This document shows positions 46,461 to 58,979 of a DNA stretch of 64,000 bases, in pieces; positions within the stretch are counted from its first letter, which is position 1; each line of letters opens with the position of its first letter. The stretch comes from Grifola frondosa (lineage: Eukaryota > Basidiomycota > Agaricomycetes > Polyporales > Grifolaceae). The stretch spans positions 186,001-250,000 of the forward strand of contig LUGG01000003.1 of the NCBI GenBank assembly GCA_001683735.1, read 5' to 3'. A program made the position numbers and the translations under genes. Below the pieces are notes generated by a model. It saw only the letters and a list, made by a program, of their open reading frames with translations. It did not search any database and had not been told where the DNA came from.

Positions 46461-48400
46461 GCATGCATTGAATTTGAGGTAGCTAATTTGGCATTATGTG
46501 ATCGCCAAACATGCCACAGGATGTTACTGTCGCTAAATATTATTCATGAGAGCATCACCTCGTCGACGATGGAGGTCTCCACTCCCCAGACCTCCCCAGC
46601 ACGCATCTCGCCACCACCAATTCTTCGATTTCAGCACCACCTTCATCGACCCTCGCCTGTGTCACGACCTGCCTGTGCTACCGCCGACCTCTTTGCATCC
46701 AAAATTCCTCGCAGCATAACTGCCGTCATGTCACCCCCGTTTGTCCTCAATGCTCCTTTCATCGGGACTGCTGGGCAGGATTGTCGGCGGTCGTCCAGCC
46801 GACATGTTTGCGTTCTCTGTGCTCGACCCCGCGAACGAGCAAGCCGTGAGGGGAAAAGGCGAGCTCCTCGGGACCGCGCACAACAGTGGGGATGTTGCGC
46901 TGGACGAGACGGCCTGCGTCGACTGTACGAAGCCGAAGCTGGTGTCTCCGGCGATTCGGACGCGATATCTGCATGTGGCGCGATATCGGTGTGACGCGTG
47001 CATCGCCGTTTCTCCATCGACGCACAGCTTATACTGATCAAAGCTAGCAGATCGCCACGATGTGAGGCTCAAGTCAAAATTCAGCGCTCAATTTCTTGGC
47101 AATAATATATGTGGAGGAGTGTTCCACGAGAACGCATGTCGATCCTTCTTTATTTTCTCATTTTCAATACTTTTGTAGCTGATGGAACTATAGTTGTTTC
47201 GCGGGCAAATAGGACTGTTGAGTGGATACATCGAGTGAGCCAAGGATATGGTCATAAGTAGTGGTGACATGTGTAACGCAATTGAGCCGATATTTTCATC
47301 AGAGGTAGGGTATTTTCGGATACATCAAGGTGTGTTGATGTCGCCTTTTTGAATGGTGAGTGCCACTGCTACTCGGCTTCGTGCCAGCTCAGCATCATGC
47401 TCTAGGCTTTGAGATCGAGTATTACAAAACAGATAATAGATAGTGCAGGACACGCCGCAAGAAGCTAGAGAATACACGAATCCACAAAGGAAGCGCTCAT
47501 TTTAGCTGAGTATAACGGTCGCGAGCTCGGATACTTAGGTACGGATCAGCTCCATGACATCCCTACTACCACTACGGTGAACAATGCGCGATACACCCGC
47601 GCCACGACGCGCACCAGCCAAAGTCCCAGAACGCGAGGCATGCAATAGTCCCCCAGTATGCGAGGAGCGTCGTGAGCCGCTCAACATTCTGTGCACGCCG
47701 CGGTGCTCCTCGCGCTCACACACGCGCTTCAGCACGTTCGTCCGCGCAAGCTCCTCGTCGGTGACGCGACGCGAGCGGTGGCGCAGGGAGCATGTGCGGT
47801 CTACGAAGCTCGACACGTCAATGCGGATCTGCTGCTGCTTCTCCCCCTGTTGTGTTTTTTGCAGCCGTTGAAAGGCTATTTTGATGTCGTTACCAGAAAT
47901 AAGCTTGCTTCTCGTAGTGTTGGGCGCCAGTAATTTCCGGCTTCACGGACTATTAGTCCCAAGCTGAACTTCTGAACTTGTTCAAATCTGTATGTTGCAC
48001 GTTTATGTCGTTCTGTCCCCGGGACAATTGATAATCCCGTCCCAAATTACTTGAGAGAGGATGATCGGCTGGATACGCTGAATGGGAACTTTGAAAGGGT
48101 GGGGGACGGTGTTTGAGCCGCCGCAGAGTAGACGTGAAGAAGTCAAGCACTCGTTTATTCTGACATGCTATCCCCAGGTCGAAAACGTGTTCAAGAAGTT
48201 GACGATAGTGTAGACCTTCGAAATCCACATGATCCGCTCCCTGGCGGGCTCATTCCCATGGAATTGTGGCTGGGTGAGAATGAGAACCCTGTCAAGCACT
48301 TGATGCATCAGTGATGTTCGAAGATCATGCCATCCGACGTCCGGCGTATATATACGAGCTCTGCACCTCCGATTTCTGCAAGTGTCGTCCACCCCACACA
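46461..48400. other. Long gap with weak coding hints
   Basis: A GC-rich 99-residue plus-strand frame at 46741-47037 (GRPADMFAFSVLDPANEQAVRGKGELLG..) has protein-like composition but no family, splice context or neighbour that supports it. GC-rich frames at 47535-47933 open on both strands and look like chance. No RNA gene or repeat seen. Confidence 0.3.
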
Positions 48401-50072
48401 ATGTCCTCAGTCGTTTGATGTTTTGCACAGTGTTCGAGGCGTTCCAATCACTCCGGAGCCTTTGGTCGAGCATGCACTCACCTTTGCCGATACCTCTTGT
48501 CTCATATCATCTACTTTGAGTGCTCTTCAGTATTTCTCGTATGGCGTCATTTAATCCCTTGCAGGTCTTCTCGCATTTGAATATGTGATTACATTCGACC
48601 GTGAATACCAGCTGGTCTGGAAACGTCGATTCTCCGCGGCTACGCTGGTTTTTTCTATTTGCAAGATATGTTGTGCTGCTGGAGGATTTGCTCAGCGTTT
48701 CAGCTTTATTCCCTCTGACGGATCAGGTTTATTACTTATTTATATTTTTCTCCTTCCTTCACTCACCATTACAAGGGCTGTTCTGCATTAGGTTGGTTGA
48801 TTAACGTCCTCTCTTTATTCAACCCCCTTTTCTGGGCTGGTGAGTACCGGTTGGTGATGCAGAATTCATGCTTCTGATGTTCCACGGATCGGGTTTTAAG
48901 CATCCTTAAGTCTGCGAGCATATGCGCTGTCCGGTCGTCAATGGAGGATGGCATCATTGGTACTCATCTTATCACTAATTCCCTTTGGCATTGATATCGT
49001 GAGTGCCATTCCTGAAAGAGAGATTGAATTAAGACTGAAGTATTCCTTGCAGTTTCATTACGTACACGCCGCCCCAAAGAATGCACCACCTCCGCTCAAT
49101 TGTGAAACGTTGCGCACTGGTCTACTTTCAGTTCGGGTTAACGAAATGTCCGTCAGTTTCACTAATTTCCCTCTGCGCCGTCTACTGAGTCCAAGTCTGA
49201 AAATAGCTGTGTGTGTTCCCCTCAAATTATTATTTTCTCTCTTCATGCTATTTGCAGCCATTTTGGTATCCCGTTCGGCTACAATTTGCGCCGACATCCT
49301 TGTCCTCGCGGTGACCGTATCGAAAACATATAACATCAGGCGGCTTTTTAGAGAGGCTGACTTTGCCCTTCACACGTCATTCGGTTATTTGCTTCTGCGC
49401 GACGGTAAGCCTTCTCATTAGTGTCTATCTTCATGAAATATTGATCAGTTCGGTGCTAGGTACAATATACTTCGTGTAAGTTATTGGAAAGATTTAATGG
49501 CATTTTATTTATGACGAATTTCGCAGTGTCCTGTTGATCATGAACCTTTTGAGCATTATCTCGTCGTCAACACAGGTATGTGCTTCCATTCCCCACATTC
49601 TCCGCTCACACAGAAATTCCTTGAATCCACTAGGGATCCTCTATTTCGACTCTTTCTTCGTCGACTCGTCAGTACCTTTACCCTATTATCCGAGTCGAAC
49701 TACACTCATATTCACACCAGCATGACTGCCATCCTCGTCTCGCGGTTCATCCTGAATCTCCGTGAGGTCGAATCATCTGGAAACACCGGCCCAGATGCAA
49801 GCCGAGCTTCTGCCACAGGCTCGGTCAGATTCGCTTCGTTTGTCGACCCGCTCGGCATGATCCTCGACCATGAATTTCCGTCCTCCGCGTTAGACTCCCA
49901 TCACTCTTTCAATGAGGAGTTAAGTTTCGGCGAAGCCTCAGGACATAGCGAGGATATTTCGTTGAAACAGACGACCACTCACAGATCGTCTGAAGAAGAG
50001 GCCGGTCTGTCCGGTGCCGAGCGATATGGTTCGTACAATATCGCTTCCTCATCTGAGTATGGTGCATGCTAA
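48401..50072 (+). CDS. DUF6533 membrane protein, copy 1 (5' part damaged)
   Basis: From 48565 the sequence follows copy 2 exon for exon: LLAFEYVITFDREYQLVWKRRFS, SLRAYALSGRQWRMASLVLILSL, SRSATICADILVLAVTVSKTYNI, HTSFGYLLLRDG-TIYFV, and a hydrophilic tail from SVRFASFVDPLGMILDHEF to EYGAC (stop at 50070). DUF6533 proteins have about seven membrane helices and are expanded in agaricomycetes, with no known role. A T6 run at 48649-48654 has one T more than the reading LVFLFARY needs, and the expected first exon (ATG at 48401) reads into a stop after four codons. It could be a pseudogene or carry consensus errors. Confidence 0.6.
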
Positions 50073-51170
50073 TACGTCCATAGAAGAGAGACATGGTGCG
50101 AGGCTTGCGTATGCGAGGATAACCACTCTCCGTGCCGGTGGCCATTTTATACATTCAGTAGAACGGATCTCCGAGTGGATGCTCATATATTTGTGCTACT
50201 GCAGGTGGCTACGGAACCTCCTAACTATGAATTTCGCTGCTGAACTGGATCGGGCACAAGTAATTCAAATCTGAGAGCGCTCCACGACCTGAGGCCCAGT
50301 ATTACATTCTCGTGAGAGATAGATGGCAGGCGACGAAACAGGACGTAGGCGGACAGACAATCATACATCCCTCAGACACAACATATGGCCTCCATGGTAC
50401 ATCTACGATTCGGATATCGGATATCAAATAGAATTTTCAGCTGTATCGTGCCATTATAATGGGATGTATAATTATCCAAAAAAAGTGCACTCGTTTCATT
50501 CATGAAGTTTCGGATACAGTGAGTGATCAAATTCGGTCATCAACAACTTAGCTTTAAACTCCATCTTCAAAGCTTCAAGCTTTAAGGCCAGCAACCAGTA
50601 CCTTGTTAGTTCTCAAAATGCTTGCGTGCGAAGAGTCACGCGACGTAGCCCGCAATGGTATATGGTGCTGGCCAATGATATCGGCCGGTTCTCCCAAATT
50701 ATGCCTTGGTGAGAACCCTTGTCAAGCAAGGGCATCTATGTTCATTGTGGCATCTATGAGCGCATTGTCATAGTAATGGGTATCCGCATTATTCCGTGTA
50801 ATGATACGTTACTAACAACGATGCCGCCGTGGGACCGCTATCGCCATTCTCTACTAAACGTTGGTCTTCGTGTTCTGTTCATCAGGTTCTTGACGTCGTG
50901 GCAACTCGAATAAATGCAGGTATGTTTTCTAACGTCTCGTTGTATCAAACTTACGTTTTCGTCCTCTCATCATGGATCTGATTCATGTTCGTTTCACGGC
51001 TGCGACGGTGACCTGATTTGTCATACCACAAAATGGACCGTGACTGTCGAAACTTGACGTATCTAAATACCCAAGGCTCAGCGATGGCTGTATCAGACGA
51101 CACTGTTCTCGAGTATGGATAAAATTGCAGAGTTTACTCCCCCAAGTATCTGTGTTCACCCGGTATTACA
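50073..51170. other. Intergenic region between DUF6533 copies
   Basis: No coding pattern, RNA or repeat recognised. Two matching 'aagcttcaa' runs near 50570 are too short to interpret. Confidence 0.4.
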
Positions 51171-52924
51171 ATGTCGTCCAGCATTGATGCCGAATACGCC
51201 TACGAAAAGTGAGTGGTAGTCAACTAACTGTAATAGCCTCCCCAGTTGTTGATCGAATAGTTATTTAGCTTTGTCTACACCTGCTGTTCTGTATCGTCCA
51301 CTGGTTGGTGACTTTGTCAACCTTCATAAAATATATCGCTTATCTACTTTCAGGTCTCGTTGTATTCGAGTATTTGATTACCTTTGACCGTGAATACGAA
51401 CTAGTCTGGAAACGTCGGTTTTCCATGGCTACCCTCGTCTTTTTGTTTGCAAGATATATTCTCCTGTTGGAGAATATAATCAGCTTCATAACCTATGATC
51501 CTCTGACAAACAAAGTGGATCGTTTTGACCTATTTTTGTCGTCCTTTACTCATCATCCCAAGGGCTGTTCTGCAATAGACTGGTCGATGGTTAGTTTGGA
51601 GTTGCACAGACTTCTTCTTTGGGCCGGTGAGTCCTGGTTAGTCGTGCCATATCACGCTTCTAATATTTCCTGGATCACCTTTCAAGCATTCTCAACTCTA
51701 CGAGTATACGCCCTGTCAGGGCGTCAATGGAAAGTGGCATCATTAATACTCGTGTTATCCTTAATCCCCTCCGGCATCGATCTCGTAAATATTGTCTTTC
51801 AAAATGAAATCGGGTAGCGAATGACGTCGCATTCAAAGTTTGGCTACACGAAAACTGTACCAGTCGAAGCACCGCCTCCCGTCAACTGTGAAGCAGTTAG
51901 TAGCAGCATAATTACACCGGAGGTCAACGAAATGTGCGTGACTTCATTGATGTCTTTATATTCTGCCTACTGAACACGAGTTTCACACATAGCTGTGTGA
52001 TCCTCTGTTAGCTTGATGGTGTTATTGTCTGCTTATATGCGATCCGCAGTGAATTTGGTGGCCCGCTCCGCTGCAATCATGTCCGACATACTCGTCCTCA
52101 CAGTGACTATATCACAGACATACCACGTAATTCGCCTGATTCGGGGAGCTGATATTCAGACATCGTTTCACTATTTGATCTTGCGGGACGGTCAGCTTCT
52201 TTCCTAATCCTTATTGTATATACAACGCTGATGTTCCGTAAAGGCACGCTATATTTCGTGTGAGTCGTTGATGTGTATGCAATGGCACCAATGGTATCTC
52301 ACCACAAGAATATTTACAGTATGCTGTTATTGATGAACATTGCGAGTATTATTTCATCGGCGACACAAGTATGTAGATTTACCACGGATTCTGCTTTCAC
52401 CGAAATTGATGAATCGCCACTAGGCATTCCTCGATGTCGATTCTTGCTTCATCGACCCGTAAGTATTTCCTTTTCTTTACCGTCGGCATTTGTTCATTCT
52501 GCCATATCTGTCACAGCATGATGCGATCCTTACCGCACGGTTCATTTTCAACCTCCGCGAGCTCGAATCGCCCGGAAGCAGCAACACAGATGCAACTGGC
52601 GTTATCTCGCAGGACTTCTCGGTCAGATTCGCTGCGTTTGTCGACCCGCTAGGTGTGCCTCTGGATCACGAGTTTTCGCTCTCAACGCTAGACCTCAGTC
52701 ACTCTATCGAAGAGGGGCAGGCTGATGACGAGGAGGAGCCCGGAGCTCCAGGAAATAGCCAGGATATGTGTTCGGGCCAGATGTCCGCGCACAGATCATT
52801 TGAAGTGGAAGCCGCTCCTTCCGGCGTAAGGACGGACTCTCGGAGCGCGGTGTCCATGTGGTATGTGCACGGTGGCTTCTTCGTCTATGCACACACAACG
52901 CACACTAATGTCAGCTCGGTATAG
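51171..52924 (+). CDS. DUF6533 membrane protein, copy 2
   Basis: The ATG at 51171 (MSSSIDAEYAYEK) is followed by a GTGAGT donor. Later exons give LVVFEYLITFDREYELVWKRRFSMATLVFLFARY, AFSTLRVYALSGRQWKVASLILVLSL, VARSAAIMSDILVLTV, SFHYLILRDG-TLYFV, LLLMNIASIISSATQ and a cytosolic tail from RFIFNLRELESPG onward, rich in Ser/Glu/Asp. The DUF6533 domain occupies the N-terminal helices. The exact C-terminus (52924 or an upstream spliced end) is uncertain. Tandem with copy 1 in the same orientation. Confidence 0.7.
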
Positions 52925-53348
52925 AGGATTGACGTGATGCAGGACGTGATTCTGAATGCGGGAGGCTACCGGTTTTGGTCTGATTGGTACCGTAAATTAT
53001 ACAGCGAAGCAGGTCTCCGCGTGCATCCTCAATCGTGTGCATACTGCTATCGGTTCTGTTGGTGGCCACGAAAATGTTCAATCGTGAACTTATGCTGCTG
53101 GACTGACATAAATGATTCAACCTGATTGCGCAAGCGAAAAGTGACTCATCATAAGTGCTATATGGCAGGCGAAGTAACAGGGACGGGAACAGACAGACAA
53201 TACATTCCTCAGACACAATTGCGACCTCGGGTACAGCCACAAATCGGGTATCAAATACAGCGATTTTCAACCATATTGTCCAATCCAAGCATGCAACCGT
53301 CACTCCAAAGTCAAGTTCGTTCGATTCTGGTTCTATTGTAACTCGCGA
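52925..53348. other. Convergent intergenic region
   Basis: 3' flanks of the DUF6533 gene (+) and protease copy C (-). No further signal. Confidence 0.4.
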
Positions 53349-55111
53349 TCAGTTCGTGGTCGCGTCCGTGAACGCCGTCGTCGCGAAGCCGACCTGGCTG
53401 TTCGTAACGTCGTAAACGAAGTAGAAGCGTTCGAGGAAGGTCATGCCGTTGATGAAGTCGAGGCCCTCGCCGCTGTCCGAGCCGAGGTCGCCGACAATGA
53501 GGTATATGTTGTCCGCAGTGCCACCGATGGCGGTATTCAGCTGTGGGGGTGGTGAGAGTCAGACTCATGTTGCAGAGATACACAGGAAGATGCTCACGGC
53601 GCGGGGCCAGAGCTGCGCATTCGACGTGAGCTCATAAGTCACCTGGTAGGCCAATTAAACAATGTCAATTTTATAATAGCAATACCATAAGCACGCGAGG
53701 TGACGCACGTCACCAATGTTAAAGAACAGGCTCTGCAGGTTCGCGAACTGCGCGGACGTGATCTTGAGCAGACCGGTGTTGCTGTCTGCGACCGCCCCCG
53801 TCGCGCTCTGATATCTCGCCAGGGCATCTGCGCAAGGACTCTATCAGCGCCGTGAGAGAATCAGGTCCGGTGGCACGCGCACCGCTTGCGAGGAGCACCA
53901 GGGTGGTACCGGTGTCGGTGATGCCGGCGGTGCTGGAGAGATAGTCGTCCCGGCCGAGCCGTAGGTGACGGACTGGTCGATCCCGACGTACTCGCTCGCA
54001 GGAGAGGTAGTGGTAATGGGTCTTATAAGACAACGCATCATCGATACCATTCTTCACAGTTACGAATGCATAAGTCCTGCTCACACAAAATTGAGAGAAC
54101 CGGTGAACTTGCTGGAGTCAGTGCCGCCAAAGGTGAGCTCGCCATTGGTGATGGAGAGAGATGTGGTCGGCTCGAACGATATGCCGACGACCTCCTCGTT
54201 GATGAAGCCTTGTAAGAACGCGTTGTCGACTACTGTTGGGATACATTCTCCGCCCGAAGTTGTTCCTGAGTGACAAGTGGGTCCTCCTTCTCGAAAGGAA
54301 ATTAAGAACAAACGCACCACAGGTGAGGTCCTGTGGGCCGATGCTAATATACGTATGTTTATGAATGGTGTAGGAACGCGAAAACTATCTATACTCACCC
54401 CAAGATTCCATCTACTCCGTCGAACCCCTCCGCGAAAGATGAAACGCCAATGGATTGGTTCTCGATGACGAGGCCACTAGCGAGCGTGACAGTGTCTAGG
54501 TATTCCTCGCCAAAGAAGAATCCGGAGCCATAGAAAACATCCTGAAATCAGCAGCCAGAACGGAGCTAAGATCAGGTCATAATGAATGCAGCCGATAAAA
54601 ATGCGCACCACTGCTTCGCCGGTGTCATGCGAGCTGCTGGTTACAACGTAACTCTGACCGGCGCCAAGCCACGTATTCGAGCTGCCTGTGTCCATCAGCA
54701 AACTGTCTGGAGCAGTGCGCTATTAGAAATTTCAATGAATAATAACAAGTTAGGGGCCCAACACACATTGTGTCGGAGGTGTCCCGACGCCCACCTATAA
54801 AATAGATTACTCGGAATTCAACAAAAATGAGTGAACCGGAGACTTACTGAGACGGTATAATCCACGGCCTGGTTTGTGGCCGGGACGCTGATGACAGCCG
54901 ACTTGTCGAATTTCCCTTGTGACTGTGAACGAGCCTTCAGGGCCTTCGCTCGCGCCTGGTCAATCTCCAGCAGTGTCGCCGAGCCCGTGAAGTTCAGCCG
55001 TCGCGCGAACGGCAGCGTCACGGGGGAATCGCGCACGACGAGCGGGATGGCTCTAGCTGTCAGCGATAGAGCGCACAGGGAGATGAGGGCGAAGATGGTG
55101 CAGGTGTGCAT
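53349..55111 (-). CDS. Polyporopepsin-like secreted aspartic protease, A1 family (copy C)
   Basis: The start is at 55111 (MHTCTIFALISLCALSLTARA signal peptide), followed by a propeptide with SPVTLPFARRLNFTGSATLLEIDQARAKALK. The two active sites are LLMDTGSSNTWLGAGQ and GITDTGTTLVLLAS. Between them lie FTGSLNF and PASEYVGIDQ; the C-terminus is FLERFYFVYDVTNSQVGFATTAFTDATTN, with the stop at 53349-53351. Around eight short introns. One break is seen at 53935-53936, where a CC (plus-strand GG) should be CCC to join TTIS to PSTAGITDTG as in copy B. Otherwise intact, and the best candidate for the functional member of the trio. Confidence 0.85.
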
Positions 55112-56894
55112 GGTATGTGGGTAAGCAGGGCTCTGAAGATTAATGACGAGGAGAGCCGGGGTCATATAGGTGCTGATGGGCGTTCTGAAGGCAAGACAAC
55201 AGCATACGAGATTCGGAGGGTGCCTATCGGCAAAGTCGCTGGGAAGGTCACGGTTCGGATAGTGAAACCCATTGAATGACCAGAAGCAAGCGCGCTAGGG
55301 AATTTCGAGAGCTACATTGAGAGATAAGACTGTCTAGGAGGTGAATAGACTTGAGAACTGAGCAGATGAGGTCATCTGCGACATCAGCACGCTAGCACCG
55401 GCTGCTGAAACTCACACACCAACTCACTAGGTACCTGAGCTTCTGCAATGCATTATGAGAGATAGATGCAACGAGCCAAGCCAGAGAAGCCTGCGACATT
55501 GCCGAGCACGGATTCTCTGCTATCCGAAGCATGATAGTCAGATAGACGATGATTCTTTGACTTGACTTCAAAGAAGCGCACGCTAAGCGTGCATATAGCC
55601 CTGTGAGGAAGAAGCAGAGGGTATGAGAGAAAACAAACGATCTGCAGATCTGGATAATATCAAACGCCATGACGTTGTGAGATTTCGCATGCAGTAGGCT
55701 CGAGACTATCACTCTCTTGCCGTACGGTATGGCAACCGGGTCTGCTCAGCTTATAGTACGGCCCCGAGCGTGGAAACCGGAGACCGACGAGGATAGGACG
55801 CCCGGCTGCGCTCTTCAACCATAGTGCGGCCGCCAGAGCACTCTGTGTGTGCAACCTCGCAGAAACCACTTTGGGCTAGTGCCACAAAGGTCTGGACAAG
55901 TGGCATCGATCACTGGCGATTGCCAAATTAGGCAGCTGTCGTTCTACGCGCTCAGCGGCCTTAATGGCGGCACAAAAGCCACACCCACTTTGCTCTGTTA
56001 GTAATAATACAGAAGCCACATATGTATGTAGCACGTACAGGCACCTTCCTGGCGTTCGAGATTCTAGTCCTCTGTTGTCAGAGATCAGCCGGAAGATGGA
56101 TGCTAAGACTCATCTATTCGTGACTATTGTGCGCGATGTCGAGCGAGGGATTCTCCGCCTCTGTACCTGGAAGCTGGAACACTCCACATTATTCCACGAA
56201 AGTAGAGCACATGCAACTTTTGATCATCAGTTGGTAGGCCCATATGGAAATCCTGTATATGGACCGCGATGCGAGACAATAGTCAGGATTGCCACAACAT
56301 TTACCCGCGAGATCGCTGCACATAACGTCCAGATACGTCCTACAGCCGCCAACCTGCACATATCCATGGACTGATGTCAAACGTCATACCACCTCAACTG
56401 AGGTGTTCCGTTGTCCATCAGAAATTCTCTACTTGGAAGTTCAGTATGCGATGGGTCAGATGACGACAGAACATACAACATCGCACCTTCTGATTATTTC
56501 GAGGAAGTTGATGAACATTTCCAAGTGAGGATATGATGCATGCGAAATAATCAGAAAGTACAATAGATCAGGCGCATACTCCGAAACAGAACTAATACCG
56601 GTGTTAGTACAAGCTTATCGGTGACGATGTCGCTGAAGCATGGATCGAGTGGGGGAAAAATAGTAGCGATTAAAGGAAAGACGAAAAATAGAATAAGCAT
56701 CGCAGTGGCAAAAGAGATACACTACCACACCTCCAACGAAGGCGCGCACCAAATAAACACATAACTTATGATCTACGAGTCCCCGACCGATACGGCTATA
56801 GAAAGCGAGATAACGAGAAGCACGCAAAGCACAAACTAGACGCAAACGCATGGACAACTGTACCCAAGCCCAATTTCCCCTTGAATCCTTGATG
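55112..56894. other. Gene-free 1.8 kb
   Basis: Promoter side of protease copy C, then no gene I can support. A 136-residue plus frame at 55964 and minus frames at 55392-55869 lack family features and splice logic. Confidence 0.4.
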
Positions 56895-58392
56895 CTATCC
56901 CTCCCTCACAGGCACTGGCTGCCCCGGGGTCGGCGGTCTACCATTCCGCATGATGGGCGTCCCAGGGCGGCTGCGCTTTTTTTGCCACCAATGCCTGTGG
57001 CCGTCCGCAAGCCCTGCGCTGAGCTGCGCCTCTGCGCTGCTGATACTCGCGGCGTACGACGCGCTGTCGCCGCCGCTACCCATGGAGCGCACCTCCGTGC
57101 TGTTCGACAATGAGTCACTCGACAGACTCTCATCGGGCTCCACCGTCTTCGGCGGGGCATAGTAGGTGAACGGCGTGGGCACGGCTGACGCGCTTGGGAC
57201 AGGGTTGAACAGCGCCTCGATCAGGTTCTCCGTCGTGCGCAGCCCGAATGACGACGCGAGCTTGTCTGCGTCGATGTGGCCGTTGGCGTCGGCATATGGG
57301 TGTGCAAGCTCGCCTACCGTGCTGACGTCGTCGCCGATGTAGAGATCCAGCTCGCGGGCGAGTCTTGTGTTCAAAAGACTGTTATTTGATAGCAGGCCCG
57401 ACACTGAGGCAAGAATTTCTCCTTTGCGCAGTGGAGGAGGTTTGTAATTCTTCTCGCCACCGATATGTTCGAGTTCAATGGTAAGCTGAGATAGATATGT
57501 GAGCTGACGCTGATATGAATGATAGCTTAGAGCCTACTCTGAGCGTAGCGTTTGTCTTGCTCTGTCGAAGCAGATATCGCCGAGTCACTGGTCCAGCGTC
57601 AGCATACTCGGCGAGATTCAGGTAGACTTCTCCAAGGCGCGGTTGGCGAGGAGAATCCGGATCACCGGGGATGACGCGCTGCAGATTAATTATCGATAGA
57701 CTGCACAGCTTGGCTCCACACGAATGCTGACCTGCATGACTACAAGCTTGAGCTCGTTAGGCAAGAGATCCCTTGTCTCACGGTGCACATCCATCTGCAC
57801 GACGACGTTCACTGTATGCGCCCACCTGACGTTGTAGTTCTGCAACTGCGCCCACGCCGTCATCCCCGCGCCTCCGAGCGGGACTCCACAGATGTAGTAG
57901 ACTGGTTGTTGCCGACAGCAACCGGCGTGGAGGGTGGCATCGGGGTGTCGAGGATGGGCTCAGAGGCGAGATAGTTACTCGGGCCATTGGTCCAAGGTGG
58001 GTACGGGTCGTCGTAGGGGCCGCTCTCATGGCTGCTATCGCCATCGTCGTCATCCTCATCGTCTTCCCCCTCCTCGTCCTCATCCGCCGCCGTCACCTCA
58101 ATCTCCGGACTGTTCTTTGCCTTACCCTTGCCCTTGACTCTGGCGCCCGACCACGTCCGCGGGCCTTCATCCTGGACAGCAGGCCGGAGCCGGACTGCAC
58201 ATTCTTGAACTTCCAGCGGACATCAAACTCGCCGTGTATGAGAGGGACATTCGAGAGTTGATCGATGTAGAGATGAACTTGGAAGAGCGCATGCTTGGGG
58301 AGTAGGTGGCCAACCCGTGACCGAAGCCCGTGGCTGGGCACCGAACTGGATGCGCTGGAGCCTGAAGTGGTAGACGCCGCCGGTGCGCTCAT
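56895..58392 (-). CDS. EEIG1/EHBP1 N-terminal C2-domain protein
   Basis: The start is at 58392. A Ser-rich leader precedes the NT-C2 domain (HALFQVHLYIDQLSNVPLIHGEFDVRWKFKNVQSGSG..). The domain is split by a long acidic insert (EDEEGEDDEDDDDGD) and resumes as YNVRWAHTVNVVVQMDVHRETRDLLPNELKLVV and PRLGEVYLNLAEYA. The C-terminal third is low-complexity and Ser-rich, ending PGQPVPVREG at 56895. NT-C2 proteins bind membranes and link them to trafficking and the cytoskeleton in animals; the fungal role is unknown. The reading frame moves by one base somewhere in 58140-58200, between MKARGRG and VKGKGKAK, without a usable intron there. Confidence 0.8.
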
Positions 58393-58979
58393 GGTGTTAG
58401 TTGCAAAGCGGGGCTCGTGCAGGAAATGTTGGCATATAGTGACATGCCGCCGAGAATGATGGACGAGCCCCTGCGTTTCCCGACGAGCGAGACGATGGGC
58501 GGCGGGCGTCTGCCACAGGTTTCGGAATAGCCACGTCGGAGCTGTTTCGCGAGCTCAATCGCTGCGTTCTCGTTGGCACTCCGAAGAGGCAGAGATATTT
58601 CGGCGACTGAATCTGCAGTCTCGGCACTGGCACAGCTTACGCGTGTCTCAAGTACGACATACGAACATGACGCTGCTACTCTGCTCTCGGGATGTCGTTT
58701 GTAATGCTACACGGCCGTGGTCGGGCGGATAAATGTGCGCTATATCCGGTGGCATCACGATGGTATGATGGGAACAGGTCAGAGTTGAGCGGACAGCCTT
58801 CCGGAGACCGTACACGCTGGCATTGCTCGGTTCCCACTGCTAAAACCGGCAGCCATGGCCCTTCCATTCGTCGTCCGTTGGCCACCATCTCCAGCCACAT
58901 CCCAGGTCATGCTTGGGCTGCTCGACAGCGCTCTTTTCCAACTCTCATATCATCTCTGCAGGTCACCGCTGAGTTGGCC
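58393..58979. promoter_or_regulatory. Divergent promoter region
   Basis: Lies between the C2-domain gene (-) and the F-box-like gene (+). A possible upstream exon of the latter before the acceptor tctgcag at about 58961 cannot be excluded. Confidence 0.4.

Noticed and set aside
46741..47037. GC-rich 99-residue frame as a gene
   Set aside because: Protein-like in part, but the start, splice sites and family are all unsupported; kept only as a hint in the gap entry.
55964..56374. 136-residue plus-strand open frame
   Set aside because: No motif or family, and no promoter or splice context; likely chance.
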